Positions 1-9,078 are shown, counted from the first letter of the stretch. The stretch is DNA of 64,000 nt from JAXMEQ01 sp046348225 (GCA_046348225.1 JAXMEQ010000002.1:372001-436000), one strand, 5' to 3'. The notes: generated by a model from the sequence alone, not told the origin. Numbers and translations are program-made.

Positions 1-935
1 ATGGTGGCGCGCAGGCTGGCGAAGTCGCGGTCCACGAAGTCGGTGAAGGCGTCGCCGGTGAGCACGGCGGGCGTCCAGTTGTTCTTCTCGAGCGCTTCGG
101 CCCAGGCCTTGCTCTTGATGGCCTTGCCGATCAGGTCGATCAGGGCCTTGCGCTGGTCGGCCGTGATGCCGGGGGCGCCATAGACGCCGCGCCAGTTGCC
201 GATCTCCACGTTGATGCCCTGCTCCTTGAGCGTGGGCACGTCCACGCCCTTGAGCTTGGTGGGCGAGGTGACGGCGATCGCGCGCATCTTGCCCGCGCTG
301 ATGTACTCGGCAAATTCGCTGTAGCCGCTGCCGCCCACGGTGACGTTGCCGCCCAGGATGGCGGCGGTGGCTTCCCCGCCCCCACGGAAGGCCACGTAGT
401 TGATCTTGGCCGGGTCCACACCGACTTCACGCGCAATCATGGCCGCGGCAATGTGCTCGGTGGAGCCGCGCGAGCCGCCGCCCCACTTGACGCTGCCCGG
501 GTCCTTCTTGAGCTGGGCCACCACGTCGGCCATGGTCTTGAACGGCGAGCTGGCCGGCAGCACGAACACGTTGTATTCGCTGGTCAGGCGGGCCAGCGGC
601 GTGCATTGCGTCAGCGTCACCGGCTGGCGGCCGGTGATGATGCCGCCCAGCATCACGGCGCCCATCACCATCATGGCGTTCGGGTCGCCCTTCTGGTTCA
701 GGAACTGGGCGAGGCCCAGGGCGCCGGCGGCGCCGCCCTTGTTTTCATACGTCACGCTGTCCGCGGCCTTTGCGTCCTGCAGCGCCTTGCCCAGGGCGCG
801 GCCGGTCGTGTCCCAGCCGCCGCCGGGGTTGGCGGGGATCATCATCTTGATGTTGGTGGCAGCGTGGGCGCTGAAGGGCAGCGCGCCCGCGGCGGCCATC
901 GCGGCCATGGATTTGAGGAACGTATCGCGACGCAT
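1..935 (-). CDS. tctC: Bug/TctC-family periplasmic tricarboxylate-binding protein (3' end cut by window)
   Basis: Solute receptor of the tripartite tricarboxylate transporter family; it should bind a carboxylate in the periplasm and pass it to TctAB. The reading frame is open from an ATG at 935-933 to the left edge, giving about 311 residues of a family usually near 325. The N-terminus (MRRDTFLKSMAAMAAAGALP) is a signal peptide ending near SAHA-A. The family glycine-rich ligand loop PANPGGGWDTTGRAL follows at about residues 34-48. A good Shine-Dalgarno sequence (AGGAGA) precedes the start. It is divergent from a TctD/TctE-like two-component pair, the classical arrangement for citrate/tricarboxylate uptake. 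The actual ligand cannot be read from sequence. Confidence 0.9.
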   Translation of the reverse strand, partial: MRRDTFLKSMAAMAAAGALPFSAHAATNIKMMIPANPGGGWDTTGRALGKALQDAKAADSVTYENKGGAAGALGLAQFLNQKGDPNAMMVMGAVMLGGIITGRQPVTLTQCTPLARLTSEYNVFVLPASSPFKTMADVVAQLKKDPGSVKWGGGSRGSTEHIAAAMIAREVGVDPAKINYVAFRGGGEATAAILGGNVTVGGSGYSEFAEYISAGKMRAIAVTSPTKLKGVDVPTLKEQGINVEIGNWRGVYGAPGITADQRKALIDLIGKAIKSKAWAEALEKNNWTPAVLTGDAFTDFVDRDFASLRAT

Positions 936-938
936 GGT

Positions 939-993
939 TCAGGTCTCCTGAGGTTTTGAACAACCCGCCTATCATGCGCCCACTGCCTGTCAA
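939..993 (-). promoter_or_regulatory. tctC leader: TTGACA -35 box and hairpin over the Shine-Dalgarno
   Basis: On the reverse strand a perfect TTGACA (993-988) lies about 55 bases before the tctC start; a matching -10 box is poor. Next to the start, TCAGG-AGA-CCTGA (951-939) is a 5-bp inverted repeat that contains the AGGAGA ribosome-binding site. Promoter assignment is inference from motif and divergent layout. Confidence 0.35.
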
Positions 994-1037
994 TCGGCTG
1001 TCCCGGACATTGGGGAAACTACTAAAGTCATGGTCCC

Positions 1038-1718
1038 ATGAAGCTGCTTTTGATCGAGGACGACGCTTCCATGCAGGCCACGCTGCAGCGCACGCTGAGC
1101 CGTCGCGGCCTGCAGGTGACGCCCTGCACCGACGGGCGGCTGGCGCTGGAGCGCTGGCAAAGCACCCTGCCCGACGTGGTGATGCTGGACCTGACGCTGC
1201 CGGGCCTGGACGGCCTGCAGGTGCTGGAGCAGGCGCGCCGCGCCGGGCTCACCACGCCGGTGCTGATCCTCACCGCGCGCGGCACGGTGGGCGACCGCAT
1301 CATTGGCCTGAACACCGGCGCCGACGACTACCTGGCCAAACCGTTTGACCTGGACGAGCTGGAGGCGCGGCTGCGTGCGCTGCACCGGCGCAGCGCCAGT
1401 GTCTCGGGCGAGTCGGCGGCCAGCCCGCAAGCCATGGGCACCCTGCGCTACGACAAGGACAGCGGCGCCATCTACCACCGCGACCAGGTGCTGGAGCTCA
1501 CGCCACGCGAACTGGCGCTGATGCACGCGCTGATGGCCAAGCCCGGCCACGCGGTGAGCAAGGAAAAGCTGTTCGAGCTGGTGTTCCCGGGCGAGGCCGA
1601 CGTGCAGTACGAGGCCATCGAAGTGGTGGTGTACCGCCTGCGCAAGAAGCTGGCCCACACCGGCGTGACGCTGATGACCCTGCGCGGCCTGGGCTACCTG
1701 CTGAAGGCCAGCGCATGA
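1038..1718 (+). CDS. tctD: OmpR/PhoB-type response regulator, TctD-like
   Basis: 226-residue DNA-binding response regulator. The receiver domain shows the acidic pocket (E7, D8, D9), the phospho-acceptor D51 in VVMLDLTLPG, T79 and K101 (ADDYLAKPF). A winged-helix output domain occupies about residues 130-224. The stop overlaps the start of the next gene, a sensor kinase, by 4 bases, so the two are translated together. Divergence from tctC points to control of tricarboxylate uptake; that role is inferred from context. Confidence 0.9.
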   Translation: MKLLLIEDDASMQATLQRTLSRRGLQVTPCTDGRLALERWQSTLPDVVMLDLTLPGLDGLQVLEQARRAGLTTPVLILTARGTVGDRIIGLNTGADDYLAKPFDLDELEARLRALHRRSASVSGESAASPQAMGTLRYDKDSGAIYHRDQVLELTPRELALMHALMAKPGHAVSKEKLFELVFPGEADVQYEAIEVVVYRLRKKLAHTGVTLMTLRGLGYLLKASA

Positions 1719-3136
1719 CCGAGCCGGTGCAGCGCGCGATCTCGCTCAGGCGGTATCTGCTGCTTGGCATCCTGCTGCCCATCGGGCTGTTCGTGTTCAT
1801 CAACACGGTGAGCCTGTACCGCCAGACGCTGGGCGCCATCAACGTGGCATACGACCGCACGCTGCTGGCGTCGGCCAAGTCCATCGGCGAGCTGCTGGAC
1901 GTGAAGGGCTACGACGAAGCATCCGAGCTGCGCGTGACGGTGCCGTACGCCGCGCTGGAGGCCTTTGAGGCCGACAACCAGAGCCGCATGTTCTACCGCG
2001 TGTCCACCCTGGGCGGCGAAATGGTGTCGGGCTTTGCCGAGCTGCCGGTGTGGCGCGGCACCCTGCCCGAGCGCAACGCCTATGCGGCGCTGGTGGACTT
2101 TTATGACGACCGCTTCCGCAACGAGCCGGTGCGCGTGGCCGTGCTGCTGCAGCCGGTGGCCAGCGCCAATGGCCGCGGCATGGCGGTGATCCAGGTGGCC
2201 GAGACGCTGGAGCTGCGCCAGGCGCTGGCGCGGCGCATCCTGCTGGACACGCTGTGGCGCCAGGGCGTGCTGGTGGCGGTGATCGCGCTGGTGGCCGTGG
2301 TGGTGGTGCAGCGCGCCACCCGCCCGGTGCGCCGCCTGAGCGCCGAGCTGCAGGCCCGCCCCGAGGGCGACCTCACGCCCATCAGCGCCAGCGACGCGCC
2401 GCGCGAGCTGCTGCCGCTGGTGGACGCCACCAACCAGGTGATGCTGCGGCTGCAGCACCTGCTGGACCACCAGAAGCGCTTTGTGCGCGACACCTCGCAC
2501 CAGCTGCGCACGCCGCTGGCGGTGCTGAAGACGCAGGTGCAATCCGCCCTGCGCGGCGACGTGGCGCCGCACCAGGCCCTGACGGAAATCAACGGCACGG
2601 TGGAGCGCGCCACCCAGCTCGCCAACCAGATGCTGGCGCTGGCCAAGGTGGAGCAGCTGCGCCAGCAGGCCAACACCAGCGTGACCGACCTGGCCGAGGT
2701 GGTGCGCTCGGTGGCGCTGGACCTGTCGCCCCTGCTGGCCGACAAGGACATTGACTTTGAAATCAGCACCCAGCCCGCGCCGGTAGCCGCGCACGACTGG
2801 ATGCTGCGCGAGCTGTCGCGCAACCTGCTGCACAACGCCATCCGCCACACGCCAGCGGGCGGCGCCATCAGCGTGCGGCTGGTGACGGACGCGCGCCACG
2901 CCGCGCTGACCATTGCCGACGGCGGCCCCGGCATCGGCGCCGAGCTGCGGTCGCGGCTGTTCCAGCCGTTTTCGGCCGGCGACGTGCGTAGCGGCTCGGG
3001 CCTGGGCCTGGCCATCTGCCATGAAATCGTGGGGGCACTGGGTGGGAGCATCTCGCTGGACAACCGGGAGGCGCGTGGCCAGGTGACGGGGCTGGACGCC
3101 ACGGTGCGGCTGGCGCTGGCGCAAAATCAGCCCTGA
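1715..3136 (+). CDS. tctE: Sensor histidine kinase, TctE-like
   Basis: 473-residue inner-membrane kinase. Membrane helices are visible at about residues 13-34 and 184-200, with a periplasmic sensing region between them that resembles the N-terminal domain of TctE/PmrB kinases. It is followed by a HAMP-like linker, a dimerisation/phospho-acceptor segment with H262 (DTSHQLRTPLAVL), the N box (ELSRNLLHNAIRHTP, about 366-380), the DGGPGIG box (about 402-408) and the GSGLGLAI box. It starts inside the regulator stop codon (ATGA) and ends overlapping the next gene by one base. It should phosphorylate the upstream TctD-like regulator. Confidence 0.9.
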   Translation: MTEPVQRAISLRRYLLLGILLPIGLFVFINTVSLYRQTLGAINVAYDRTLLASAKSIGELLDVKGYDEASELRVTVPYAALEAFEADNQSRMFYRVSTLGGEMVSGFAELPVWRGTLPERNAYAALVDFYDDRFRNEPVRVAVLLQPVASANGRGMAVIQVAETLELRQALARRILLDTLWRQGVLVAVIALVAVVVVQRATRPVRRLSAELQARPEGDLTPISASDAPRELLPLVDATNQVMLRLQHLLDHQKRFVRDTSHQLRTPLAVLKTQVQSALRGDVAPHQALTEINGTVERATQLANQMLALAKVEQLRQQANTSVTDLAEVVRSVALDLSPLLADKDIDFEISTQPAPVAAHDWMLRELSRNLLHNAIRHTPAGGAISVRLVTDARHAALTIADGGPGIGAELRSRLFQPFSAGDVRSGSGLGLAICHEIVGALGGSISLDNREARGQVTGLDATVRLALAQNQP

Positions 3137-3561
3137 TGGACAAACTGCGACTGGACAAATGGCTGTGGGCCGCGCGCTTCTACAAAACGCGGTCCCTGGC
3201 CACCGATGAAATCACCAAGGGCCGGGTGCAAGTGAACGGGCAGGACGCCAAGCCCGCGCGCGAGGTGAAGGCTGGCGATCGGGTGGCCGTGCGCCAGGGC
3301 CCGGTGACCCGGGTGGTGGAAGTGCGGGCGCTCAGCGACCAGCGCGGCCCGGCGCCAGTGGCGCAGCAGCTTTATGAAGAAACGCCCGACAGCCTGAAGG
3401 CCCGCGAACAAGGCGCCGAACAGCGCCGCCTGGCGCGCGAGCCCGCGCTGAGCATTGCCCACGGCCGGCCCACCAAACGCGAGCGGCGCGAGCTGGACGG
3501 CGTGGCCCACGGCTGGAATGCGCGCTGGAGCGCCTCCATCGACGACGACACGGTCCGCTGA
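3136..3561 (+). CDS. hslR: S4-domain RNA-binding protein, Hsp15 family
   Basis: 141 residues. The N-terminal S4 fold is clear (LRLDKWLWAARFYKTRSLA, then GRVQVNGQDAKPAREVKAGD). The C-terminal half is basic and charged. Hsp15 binds free 50S subunits that carry a nascent chain, so it helps rescue stalled ribosomes after heat stress. It starts one base inside the tctE stop codon, so it may be co-transcribed with the two-component genes, although no functional link is obvious. A copy of the 46-bp repeat begins three bases after its stop. Confidence 0.88.
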   Translation: MDKLRLDKWLWAARFYKTRSLATDEITKGRVQVNGQDAKPAREVKAGDRVAVRQGPVTRVVEVRALSDQRGPAPVAQQLYEETPDSLKAREQGAEQRRLAREPALSIAHGRPTKRERRELDGVAHGWNARWSASIDDDTVR

Positions 3562-3564
3562 AAC

Positions 3565-3610
3565 GCTATCTTTTTGATAGCGACTCACGCAGTATCCATG
3601 CGGGCTGCAG
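3565..3610 (-). repeat. 46-bp interspersed repeat, copy A
   Basis: Read on the reverse strand it starts CTGCAGCCCGC, continues with ACTGCGTGAG, and ends in the perfect palindrome GCTATCAAAAAGATAGC (6-bp arms, plus-strand 3565-3581). It lies between hslR and the next gene and may also work as a terminator-like hairpin. It aligns without gaps to the copies at 15788, 19911, 41494, 53201 and 62937. Confidence 0.85.
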
Positions 3611-3688
3611 CCATTCCATGCCTTGCGGTTATGGGGGGTGGCGAGATTGTCATTTCCCACCACGCGCGCCGCCGCGCAGACTGTGGCC

Positions 3689-5026
3689 ATGCAAAAAAGC
3701 ACCCAACCACCCGCCCAGCATGTGTGCGTGCTGGGCGCCGGCATCGTCGGCCTGGCCACCGCCTGGCAGCTTCACCGCGACGGCTTTGCCGTGACGGTGA
3801 TCGACCGCGCGCAGGCCGGCGCCGGCGCCAGTGGCGCCAACGGCGCGCAGCTGAGCTATTCGTACGTGCAGCCGCTGGCCGACCCGTCCATCTGGCGCCA
3901 GCTGCCCAAGCTGCTGTTGTCGCGCGACTCGCCGCTCAAGCTGCGGCTGCAGTTTGACCCGCAGCAGTGGGCCTGGGGCCTGCGCTTTCTGGCGGCCTGC
4001 CGCGCCAGCGTGTCGCAGCGCACCACCACCCAGCTGCTGGCGCTGGCCGCCGAAAGCCGCGCGGGCTTTGACCGGCTGCTGAGCGAAGAGCGCATGGACT
4101 GCGACTTTTCTGCCACCGGCAAGCTGGTGCTGTACCCCACCGAGGCGGCGTTTGCCGCGGCGCGCCGCCAGATGGACCTGCAGCGCGCGCTGGGCAGCGT
4201 GCAGACGGCGCTGACGCCCGCCGAGACCCTGGCCGTGGAGCCGGCGCTGGCGCACTACGCACCGCGCTTTGCCGGCGCCATCCACACGCCCGGCGAATGC
4301 GCGGCGGATTGCTACAAGGTCTGCCAGGCGCTTCAGCAGCGGCTGCAGGCCGGCGGCGTGCGCTTTCTGTTTGACACCACCGTCACCCGGCTGGTGCCCG
4401 ATGGCGACCGCATTGCCGCCGTGGAAACCGCGCAGGGCGGCCTGATGGCCGATGCCTTTGTGCTGGCGCTGGGCTCGGCGTCCAGCCGGCTGCTGCAGCC
4501 GCTGGGGCTGGGCGTGCCGGTGTACCCGCTCAAGGGCTACAGCATCACGCTGCAGGCCAGCGCGCAGCCGGGCGCGGCGCCGCGCGTGAACGTGACCGAC
4601 GCCGCCCGCAAGGTGGTGTTTGCACGCATTGGCAGCCGGCTGCGCGTGGCCGGCATGGCCGAGCTGGTGGGCGAGAGCACCGCCATCCCGGCTGACCGCA
4701 TTGCGTCGCTGGTGGCCACCACGCGCGAGCTGTTCCCCAACGCCAGCCGCTTCGACGACGTGCAGCCCTGGGCCGGCCTGCGCCCCGCCACCCCCACCGG
4801 CCTGCCCATCATCGGCCGCCTGCCCGGCGCGCCGCACAACCTGCTGCTGAACACGGGGCACGGCGCGCTGGGCTTCACGCTGGCGTTTGGCAGCGCGCAG
4901 CGTGTGGTGGCGATGTTGCCGCCACCAATGAAAAAGCGGCCCGGGGGCCGCTTCGATGGAGGATTGCCTGGCGGAAACGGAGGGATTCGAACCCTCGATG
5001 AGGCTCTACACCCCATACTCCCTTAG
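3689..5026 (+). CDS. FAD-dependent D-amino-acid dehydrogenase (DadA/DAO family)
   Basis: 445 residues from the ATG at 3689, chosen because the dinucleotide-binding motif VLGAGIVGLATAWQL then falls at residues 14-28, as in this family. The substrate domain and the C-terminal second FAD motif (NTGHGALGFTLAFGS) are present. It should oxidise D-amino acids or related amines and pass electrons to the respiratory chain. The family normally ends shortly after that last motif. Here the frame continues about 30 residues, across the tRNA-Ser terminator and antisense through most of the tRNA-Ser gene, before its stop. The tail is likely non-conserved. The exact substrate is unknown. Confidence 0.82.
   Translation: MQKSTQPPAQHVCVLGAGIVGLATAWQLHRDGFAVTVIDRAQAGAGASGANGAQLSYSYVQPLADPSIWRQLPKLLLSRDSPLKLRLQFDPQQWAWGLRFLAACRASVSQRTTTQLLALAAESRAGFDRLLSEERMDCDFSATGKLVLYPTEAAFAAARRQMDLQRALGSVQTALTPAETLAVEPALAHYAPRFAGAIHTPGECAADCYKVCQALQQRLQAGGVRFLFDTTVTRLVPDGDRIAAVETAQGGLMADAFVLALGSASSRLLQPLGLGVPVYPLKGYSITLQASAQPGAAPRVNVTDAARKVVFARIGSRLRVAGMAELVGESTAIPADRIASLVATTRELFPNASRFDDVQPWAGLRPATPTGLPIIGRLPGAPHNLLLNTGHGALGFTLAFGSAQRVVAMLPPPMKKRPGGRFDGGLPGGNGGIRTLDEALHPILP
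4931..4953 (-). terminator. Intrinsic terminator of tRNA-Ser
   Basis: On the reverse strand AAGCGGCC-CCCG-GGCCGCTT forms an 8-bp stem with a 4-base loop, and the T run extends to 4931. It lies 16 bases after the tRNA 3' end. On the plus strand there is no T tract, so it belongs to the reverse transcript even though it lies inside the 3' end of the dehydrogenase frame. Confidence 0.8.
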
Positions 5027-5061
5027 CAGGGGAGCACCTTCGGCCACTCGGTCACGTTTCC
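4969..5061 (-). tRNA. tRNA-Ser(GCU)
   Basis: A 93-base gene including an encoded CCA. Acceptor stem GGAAACG/CGTTTCC, discriminator G. The anticodon arm is CTCCC-CTGCTAA-GGGAG with anticodon GCU, so it reads AGC/AGU serine codons. There is the long variable arm typical of serine tRNAs, and a T arm GAGGG-TTCGAAT-CCCTC. A strong terminator follows and a matching promoter precedes. Confidence 0.96.
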
Positions 5062-5073
5062 TGGCACAAAAAG

Positions 5074-5101
5074 ATTATCTCACGACTCGCGGGCCGCTCA
5101 A
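5074..5101 (-). promoter_or_regulatory. Promoter of tRNA-Ser
   Basis: Reverse strand: TTGAGC (5101-5096), 16-base spacer, GATAAT (5079-5074), about 12 bases before the mature tRNA 5' end. The -35 box overlaps the lysC stop codon, so the tRNA can be transcribed independently of lysC. Motif-based inference. Confidence 0.6.
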
Positions 5102-6366
5102 GCGGCCGGCTGGTCCAGGTCAAAGGCCTTGTGCAGGGCGCGCACGGCCAGCTCCATGTACTTCTCGTCGATCACCACCGAGGTCTTGATCTCGCTGGTC
5201 GAGATCATCTGGATGTTGATGCCCTCCTCGCTCAGCGCGCGGAACATCTTGCTGGCAATGCCCACATGGCTGCGCATGCCAATGCCCACAATGCTCACCT
5301 TGCAGATCTTGGTGTCGCCTTCCACGGTGTCGGTGCCCAGCGTGGGCAGCACCTTGGCCTTCAGCAGGTCCACCGTGCGGGCATAGTCGTTGCGGTGCAC
5401 GGTGAAGCTGAAGTCGGTCAAGCCGCCCTTGCTGATGTTCTGGATGATCACATCCACTTCGATGTTGGCGTCTGCCACCGCACCCAGGATGTTGTAGGCA
5501 ATGCCGGGCCGGTCGGGCACGCCCAGGATGGAGATCTTGGCTTCGTCGCGGTTGAACGCGATGCCGGACACAACGGCTTGTTCCATTTGTTCGTCTTCCT
5601 CAAAAGTGATCAACGTGCCTGACTTGGCTTCTTCGTTGATGTCAATGTCCCACGGGGTGAAGCTGCTCAGCACGCGCAGCGGCACCTTGTACTTGCCGGC
5701 AAACTCCACCGAGCGGATCTGCAGCACCTTGGAGCCCATGGACGCCATTTCCAGCATCTCTTCAAAGCTCACGGTGTGCAGGCGGCGCGCTTCGGGCACC
5801 ACGCGCGGGTCGGTCGTGTAGACGCCGTCCACGTCGGTGTAGATCAGGCATTCGTCGGCCTTCATGGCGGCGGCCACTGCCACGGCGGAGGTGTCGCTGC
5901 CGCCCCGGCCCAGGGTGGTGATGTTGCCGCCCTCGTCCACGCCCTGGAAGCCGGTGACGATGACCACCTTGCCGGCGGCCAGGTCGGCGCGGACTTTCTG
6001 GTCGTCAATCGACTCGATGCGGGCCTTGGTGTAGGCGCTGTTGGTCTTGATGGGCACCTGCCAGCCGGCGTAGCTGACGGCGCCCATGCCCTCGGCCTGC
6101 AGCGCAATGGCCAGCAGCGCCGACGAGGCCTGCTCGCCGGTGGCGGCCAGCATGTCGAGCTCGCGGGCCACGGCGTCGGACGATTTGGCGGGGGCCAGCT
6201 CCTTGGCCAGGCCCAGCAGGCGGTTGGTTTCGCCGCTCATGGCGCTGGGCACCACCACCATCTGGTGGCCGGCGCGCGCCCACTTGGCCACGCGCTTGGC
6301 AACGTTGCGGATGCGCTCGGTCGAGCCCATCGACGTGCCGCCGTATTTGTGAACGATCAATGCCAT
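5098..6366 (-). CDS. lysC: Aspartate kinase
   Basis: 422 residues, normal for a single-function aspartokinase. It phosphorylates L-aspartate, the first step towards lysine, threonine, methionine and diaminopimelate. The N-terminal amino-acid-kinase motif VHKYGGTSMGSTERIRNV is at residues 5-22. GRGGSDTSAVAVAAAM and the active-site region CLIYTDVDGVYTTDPR follow. Two ACT domains lie in the last 160 residues (ILGVPDRPGIAYNI and VSIVGIGMRSHVGIA), so feedback inhibition is expected. It lies 87 bases downstream of tilS on the same strand. Confidence 0.96.
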   Translation of the reverse strand: MALIVHKYGGTSMGSTERIRNVAKRVAKWARAGHQMVVVPSAMSGETNRLLGLAKELAPAKSSDAVARELDMLAATGEQASSALLAIALQAEGMGAVSYAGWQVPIKTNSAYTKARIESIDDQKVRADLAAGKVVIVTGFQGVDEGGNITTLGRGGSDTSAVAVAAAMKADECLIYTDVDGVYTTDPRVVPEARRLHTVSFEEMLEMASMGSKVLQIRSVEFAGKYKVPLRVLSSFTPWDIDINEEAKSGTLITFEEDEQMEQAVVSGIAFNRDEAKISILGVPDRPGIAYNILGAVADANIEVDVIIQNISKGGLTDFSFTVHRNDYARTVDLLKAKVLPTLGTDTVEGDTKICKVSIVGIGMRSHVGIASKMFRALSEEGINIQMISTSEIKTSVVIDEKYMELAVRALHKAFDLDQPAA

Positions 6367-6453
6367 TGGAATGGAAGAAAGATGAGACGCGGCGCTTTGC
6401 AGACTTCGAGTTGTTGGGAGCGGGCCGCACCGCGCAAAACCTCGGGATTATAC

Positions 6454-7440
6454 CTAGCCGCTCTCTGCCGCCCGGTAGGCGAGGTGGTCGCCGGCCCGCT
6501 CGACAAAGCCGCCGCCCACCTTGATGCGAATGTGGTGCCCGCGGGTGCTGCAGGCCTGCACCTGGTCCAGCAGTTCGGCCAGCTGCGCGCTGGACGGTGC
6601 GGTGCCATGCGCCTGGCGCAGCCAGTGCCGCAGCAGGTTGCCCGCCCGGGCGCGGCTGAAGGCCTGCAGCGGCTGGATGGCGGGCGGCTGGCCGGTGGCC
6701 TGCAGGTCGGCAGCGGCCACTTCGTCCAGCAGCTGCTGGGCCTCGGCCGCGTGCCGGGCCGAGCGGGCAAAGGTGTCGCGGTACTGGGCAAAGCTGTCCG
6801 CCAGCGCGGGCAACAACACATGGCGGATGCGGTTGCGGGTGAAGGCCAGGTCGGCGTTGGTCGGGTCCAGCACATGGGCCACCTGGTGGTCGGCCAGCCA
6901 GCCGCGGATGGCGGCCGCGCTCACCGCCAGCAGCGGCCGCCCAAAGTGCATGCCATGGCGCTCGAACGCGGCGGGCATGGCGGCCAGACCGGGCAGGCCG
7001 GCGCCACGGCTCAGCGCCAGCAGCACGGTCTCCACCTGGTCGTCGGCATGCTGGGCCAGCAGCACCTCCTGCGCGCCCTGGCTGCGGGCGGCCTCGGCCA
7101 GCGCCCGGTAGCGCGCCTTGCGGGCCGCGTCTTCGGGGCTTTCGCCAGGGGCATGCCCCGCCTGCACCGGCACCACGGCCAGCGGCACGCCCAGCGCCAT
7201 GCACACCGCCTGGCAGTGCCGGGCAAAGGCATCGGCGGCGGCCTGCAACCCGTGGTGGATGTGAATGGCGCTCACCTGGCCCGGCCAGCGCGCAACGCAG
7301 GCCAACAGCAAGGCGGTGGAGTCGGCGCCGCCGCTGTAGGCCACGGCCAGCGGCAGCCGGGCCGGCCAGCTGCGCAGCGCAGCCGTGGCCGGGTTGGGCG
7401 AATCAGCGGGCGTCGGCCTTGGTGTCGGTGAAGCGGCCAT
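6454..7440 (-). CDS. tilS: tRNA(Ile)-lysidine synthase
   Basis: 328 residues. The PP-loop ATPase motif AYSGGADSTALLLA lies near residues 34-47. The enzyme attaches lysine to C34 of tRNA-Ile(CAU), so the tRNA reads AUA as isoleucine. The protein is shorter than the roughly 430-residue E. coli enzyme: the N-terminal catalytic domain and a substrate-binding region are present, but the far C-terminal domain is missing. The start at 7440 lies 38 bases inside the end of accA. No other Met codon precedes the PP loop. Confidence 0.93.
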   Translation of the reverse strand: MAASPTPRPTPADSPNPATAALRSWPARLPLAVAYSGGADSTALLLACVARWPGQVSAIHIHHGLQAAADAFARHCQAVCMALGVPLAVVPVQAGHAPGESPEDAARKARYRALAEAARSQGAQEVLLAQHADDQVETVLLALSRGAGLPGLAAMPAAFERHGMHFGRPLLAVSAAAIRGWLADHQVAHVLDPTNADLAFTRNRIRHVLLPALADSFAQYRDTFARSARHAAEAQQLLDEVAAADLQATGQPPAIQPLQAFSRARAGNLLRHWLRQAHGTAPSSAQLAELLDQVQACSTRGHHIRIKVGGGFVERAGDHLAYRAAESG

Positions 7441-8380
7441 AGCTTTGCAGCCGCTCGTAGCGCCGGTCCAGCAGCTCGCGTACCTTCAGGTCGCTCACCT
7501 GGCGGAAGGCGTCGTTCAGCGCCCGCTTGAGGAAGGCCGCCATCTGCTTGTGGTCGCGGTGCGCGCCGCCCACCGGCTCGTTGACGATCTTGTCGATCAG
7601 GCCCAGCGCCTTGAGCCGGTGCGCGGTGATGCCCAGCGCCTCAGCGGCGTCCTGGGCCTTGTCGGAGGTTTTCCAGAGGATGGAGGCGCAACCCTCGGGG
7701 CTGATCACCGAGTAGATGGAGTACTGCAGCATCAGCACCTGGTCGCCCACCGAAATGGCCAGCGCGCCACCCGAGCCGCCTTCGCCAATGATGGTGGTGA
7801 TGATGGGCACTTCGAGCTGCGCCATCTCGTAGATGTTGCGGCCAATGGCCTCGGACTGGCCGCGTTCCTCGGCGTCAATGCCGGGGTAGGCGCCGGGCGT
7901 GTCGACAAAGGTGAAGACCGGCAGCTTGAACTTCTCGGCCGTCTTCATCAGGCGCAGCGCCTTGCGGTAACCCTCGGGCTTGCTCATGCCGAAGTTGCGC
8001 AGGCCGCGCTCCTTGGTGTCGCGCCCCTTCTGGTGGCCCAGCACCATGCAGGGCGTGCCGTTGAATCGGGCCAGCCCGCCCACGATGCTCAGGTCGTCGG
8101 CAAAGTGCCGGTCGCCGTGCAGTTCGATGAAATCGGTGAAGATTTCGGTGACGTAGTCCAGCGTGTAGGGCCGCTCGGCGTGGCGCGCGATCTTGGTGAT
8201 CTGCCAGGGCGTGAGGTCGCTGTAGATGTCCTTGGTGAGCTGCTGGCTCTTCTTGCTGAGCTGGTCAATCTCCTCCGAGATGTCGACCGCCGATTCGGTT
8301 TGCACGTAGCGCAGTTCTTCGATCTTGGTTTCGAGTTCCGCAATCGGCTGCTCGAAGTCGAGGAATGTTTTCTTTGCCAA
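7403..8380 (-). CDS. accA: Acetyl-CoA carboxylase carboxyltransferase subunit alpha
   Basis: 325 residues, the usual length. With AccD it transfers the carboxyl group from biotin to acetyl-CoA to give malonyl-CoA for fatty acid synthesis. Diagnostic segments are FLDFEQPIAELETKIEELR at the start, GFTFVDTPGAYPGIDAEERG-like FTFVDTPGAYPG in the middle, and IGEGGSGGALAIS, which forms the oxyanion region of the crotonase fold. The gene overlaps tilS downstream. Confidence 0.97.
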   Translation of the reverse strand: MAKKTFLDFEQPIAELETKIEELRYVQTESAVDISEEIDQLSKKSQQLTKDIYSDLTPWQITKIARHAERPYTLDYVTEIFTDFIELHGDRHFADDLSIVGGLARFNGTPCMVLGHQKGRDTKERGLRNFGMSKPEGYRKALRLMKTAEKFKLPVFTFVDTPGAYPGIDAEERGQSEAIGRNIYEMAQLEVPIITTIIGEGGSGGALAISVGDQVLMLQYSIYSVISPEGCASILWKTSDKAQDAAEALGITAHRLKALGLIDKIVNEPVGGAHRDHKQMAAFLKRALNDAFRQVSDLKVRELLDRRYERLQSYGRFTDTKADAR

Positions 8381-8422
8381 GGTCTAACTCCTTGTGTTGG
8401 GGCCGGGCTACCCGGCCAGCCG

Positions 8423-9078
8423 TCAGTACGACACCGGCAGGGGGTCCAGCGAGCGCCAAATATACCAAGTTGCCACACTGCAATACGGGGCCCAGGCGGC
8501 GGCCACCTCGCGCGCGTCACTGCGGCTGACCGGGTCGCCTGAAAAGTAGTTCTGGCTGATGCCGTTGATCAGCCCGATGTCGTCCAGCGGCAGCACGTTG
8601 GGCCGCATCAGGTGGAAGATCAGGAACATCTCGGCCGTCCAGCGGCCGATGCCGCGGATGCCCACCAGTTCGGCGATGATGGCCTCGTCGTCCATGGTCT
8701 CCCACAACGCCGAGTGCACCGCGCCCGAGTCAAAGTGCAGCGCCAGGTCCACCAGGTATTCAATCTTGCGCGCGCTCAGGCCGGCGGCCCGCATGTCATC
8801 CACCTTGAGCTTGAGCACATTGCCCGCACTCATGCGGCGCGGCAGCTTCTCGAAGCGGTCCCACACCGTCTGTGCGGCCTTCACCGAGATCTGCTGCCCC
8901 ACGATGCTGCGCGCCAGCGTGGTGAAGGCGTCGCCGCGCGACTGCAGGCAGGCGTCGCCAAACTGCGGGATCAGCCGCTTCATCACCCGGTCCTTGCGCG
9001 CCAGATGGCGGCAGGCCTCTTCCCAGTAGGCGGGCGTGGTCAGCGCGACGGGCGCCTCGGCCGGCTTGCGCGCCGGGC

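Noticed and set aside
5776..7431. 551-codon plus-strand frame
   Set aside because: Antisense to lysC and tilS, both of which have clear catalytic motifs.
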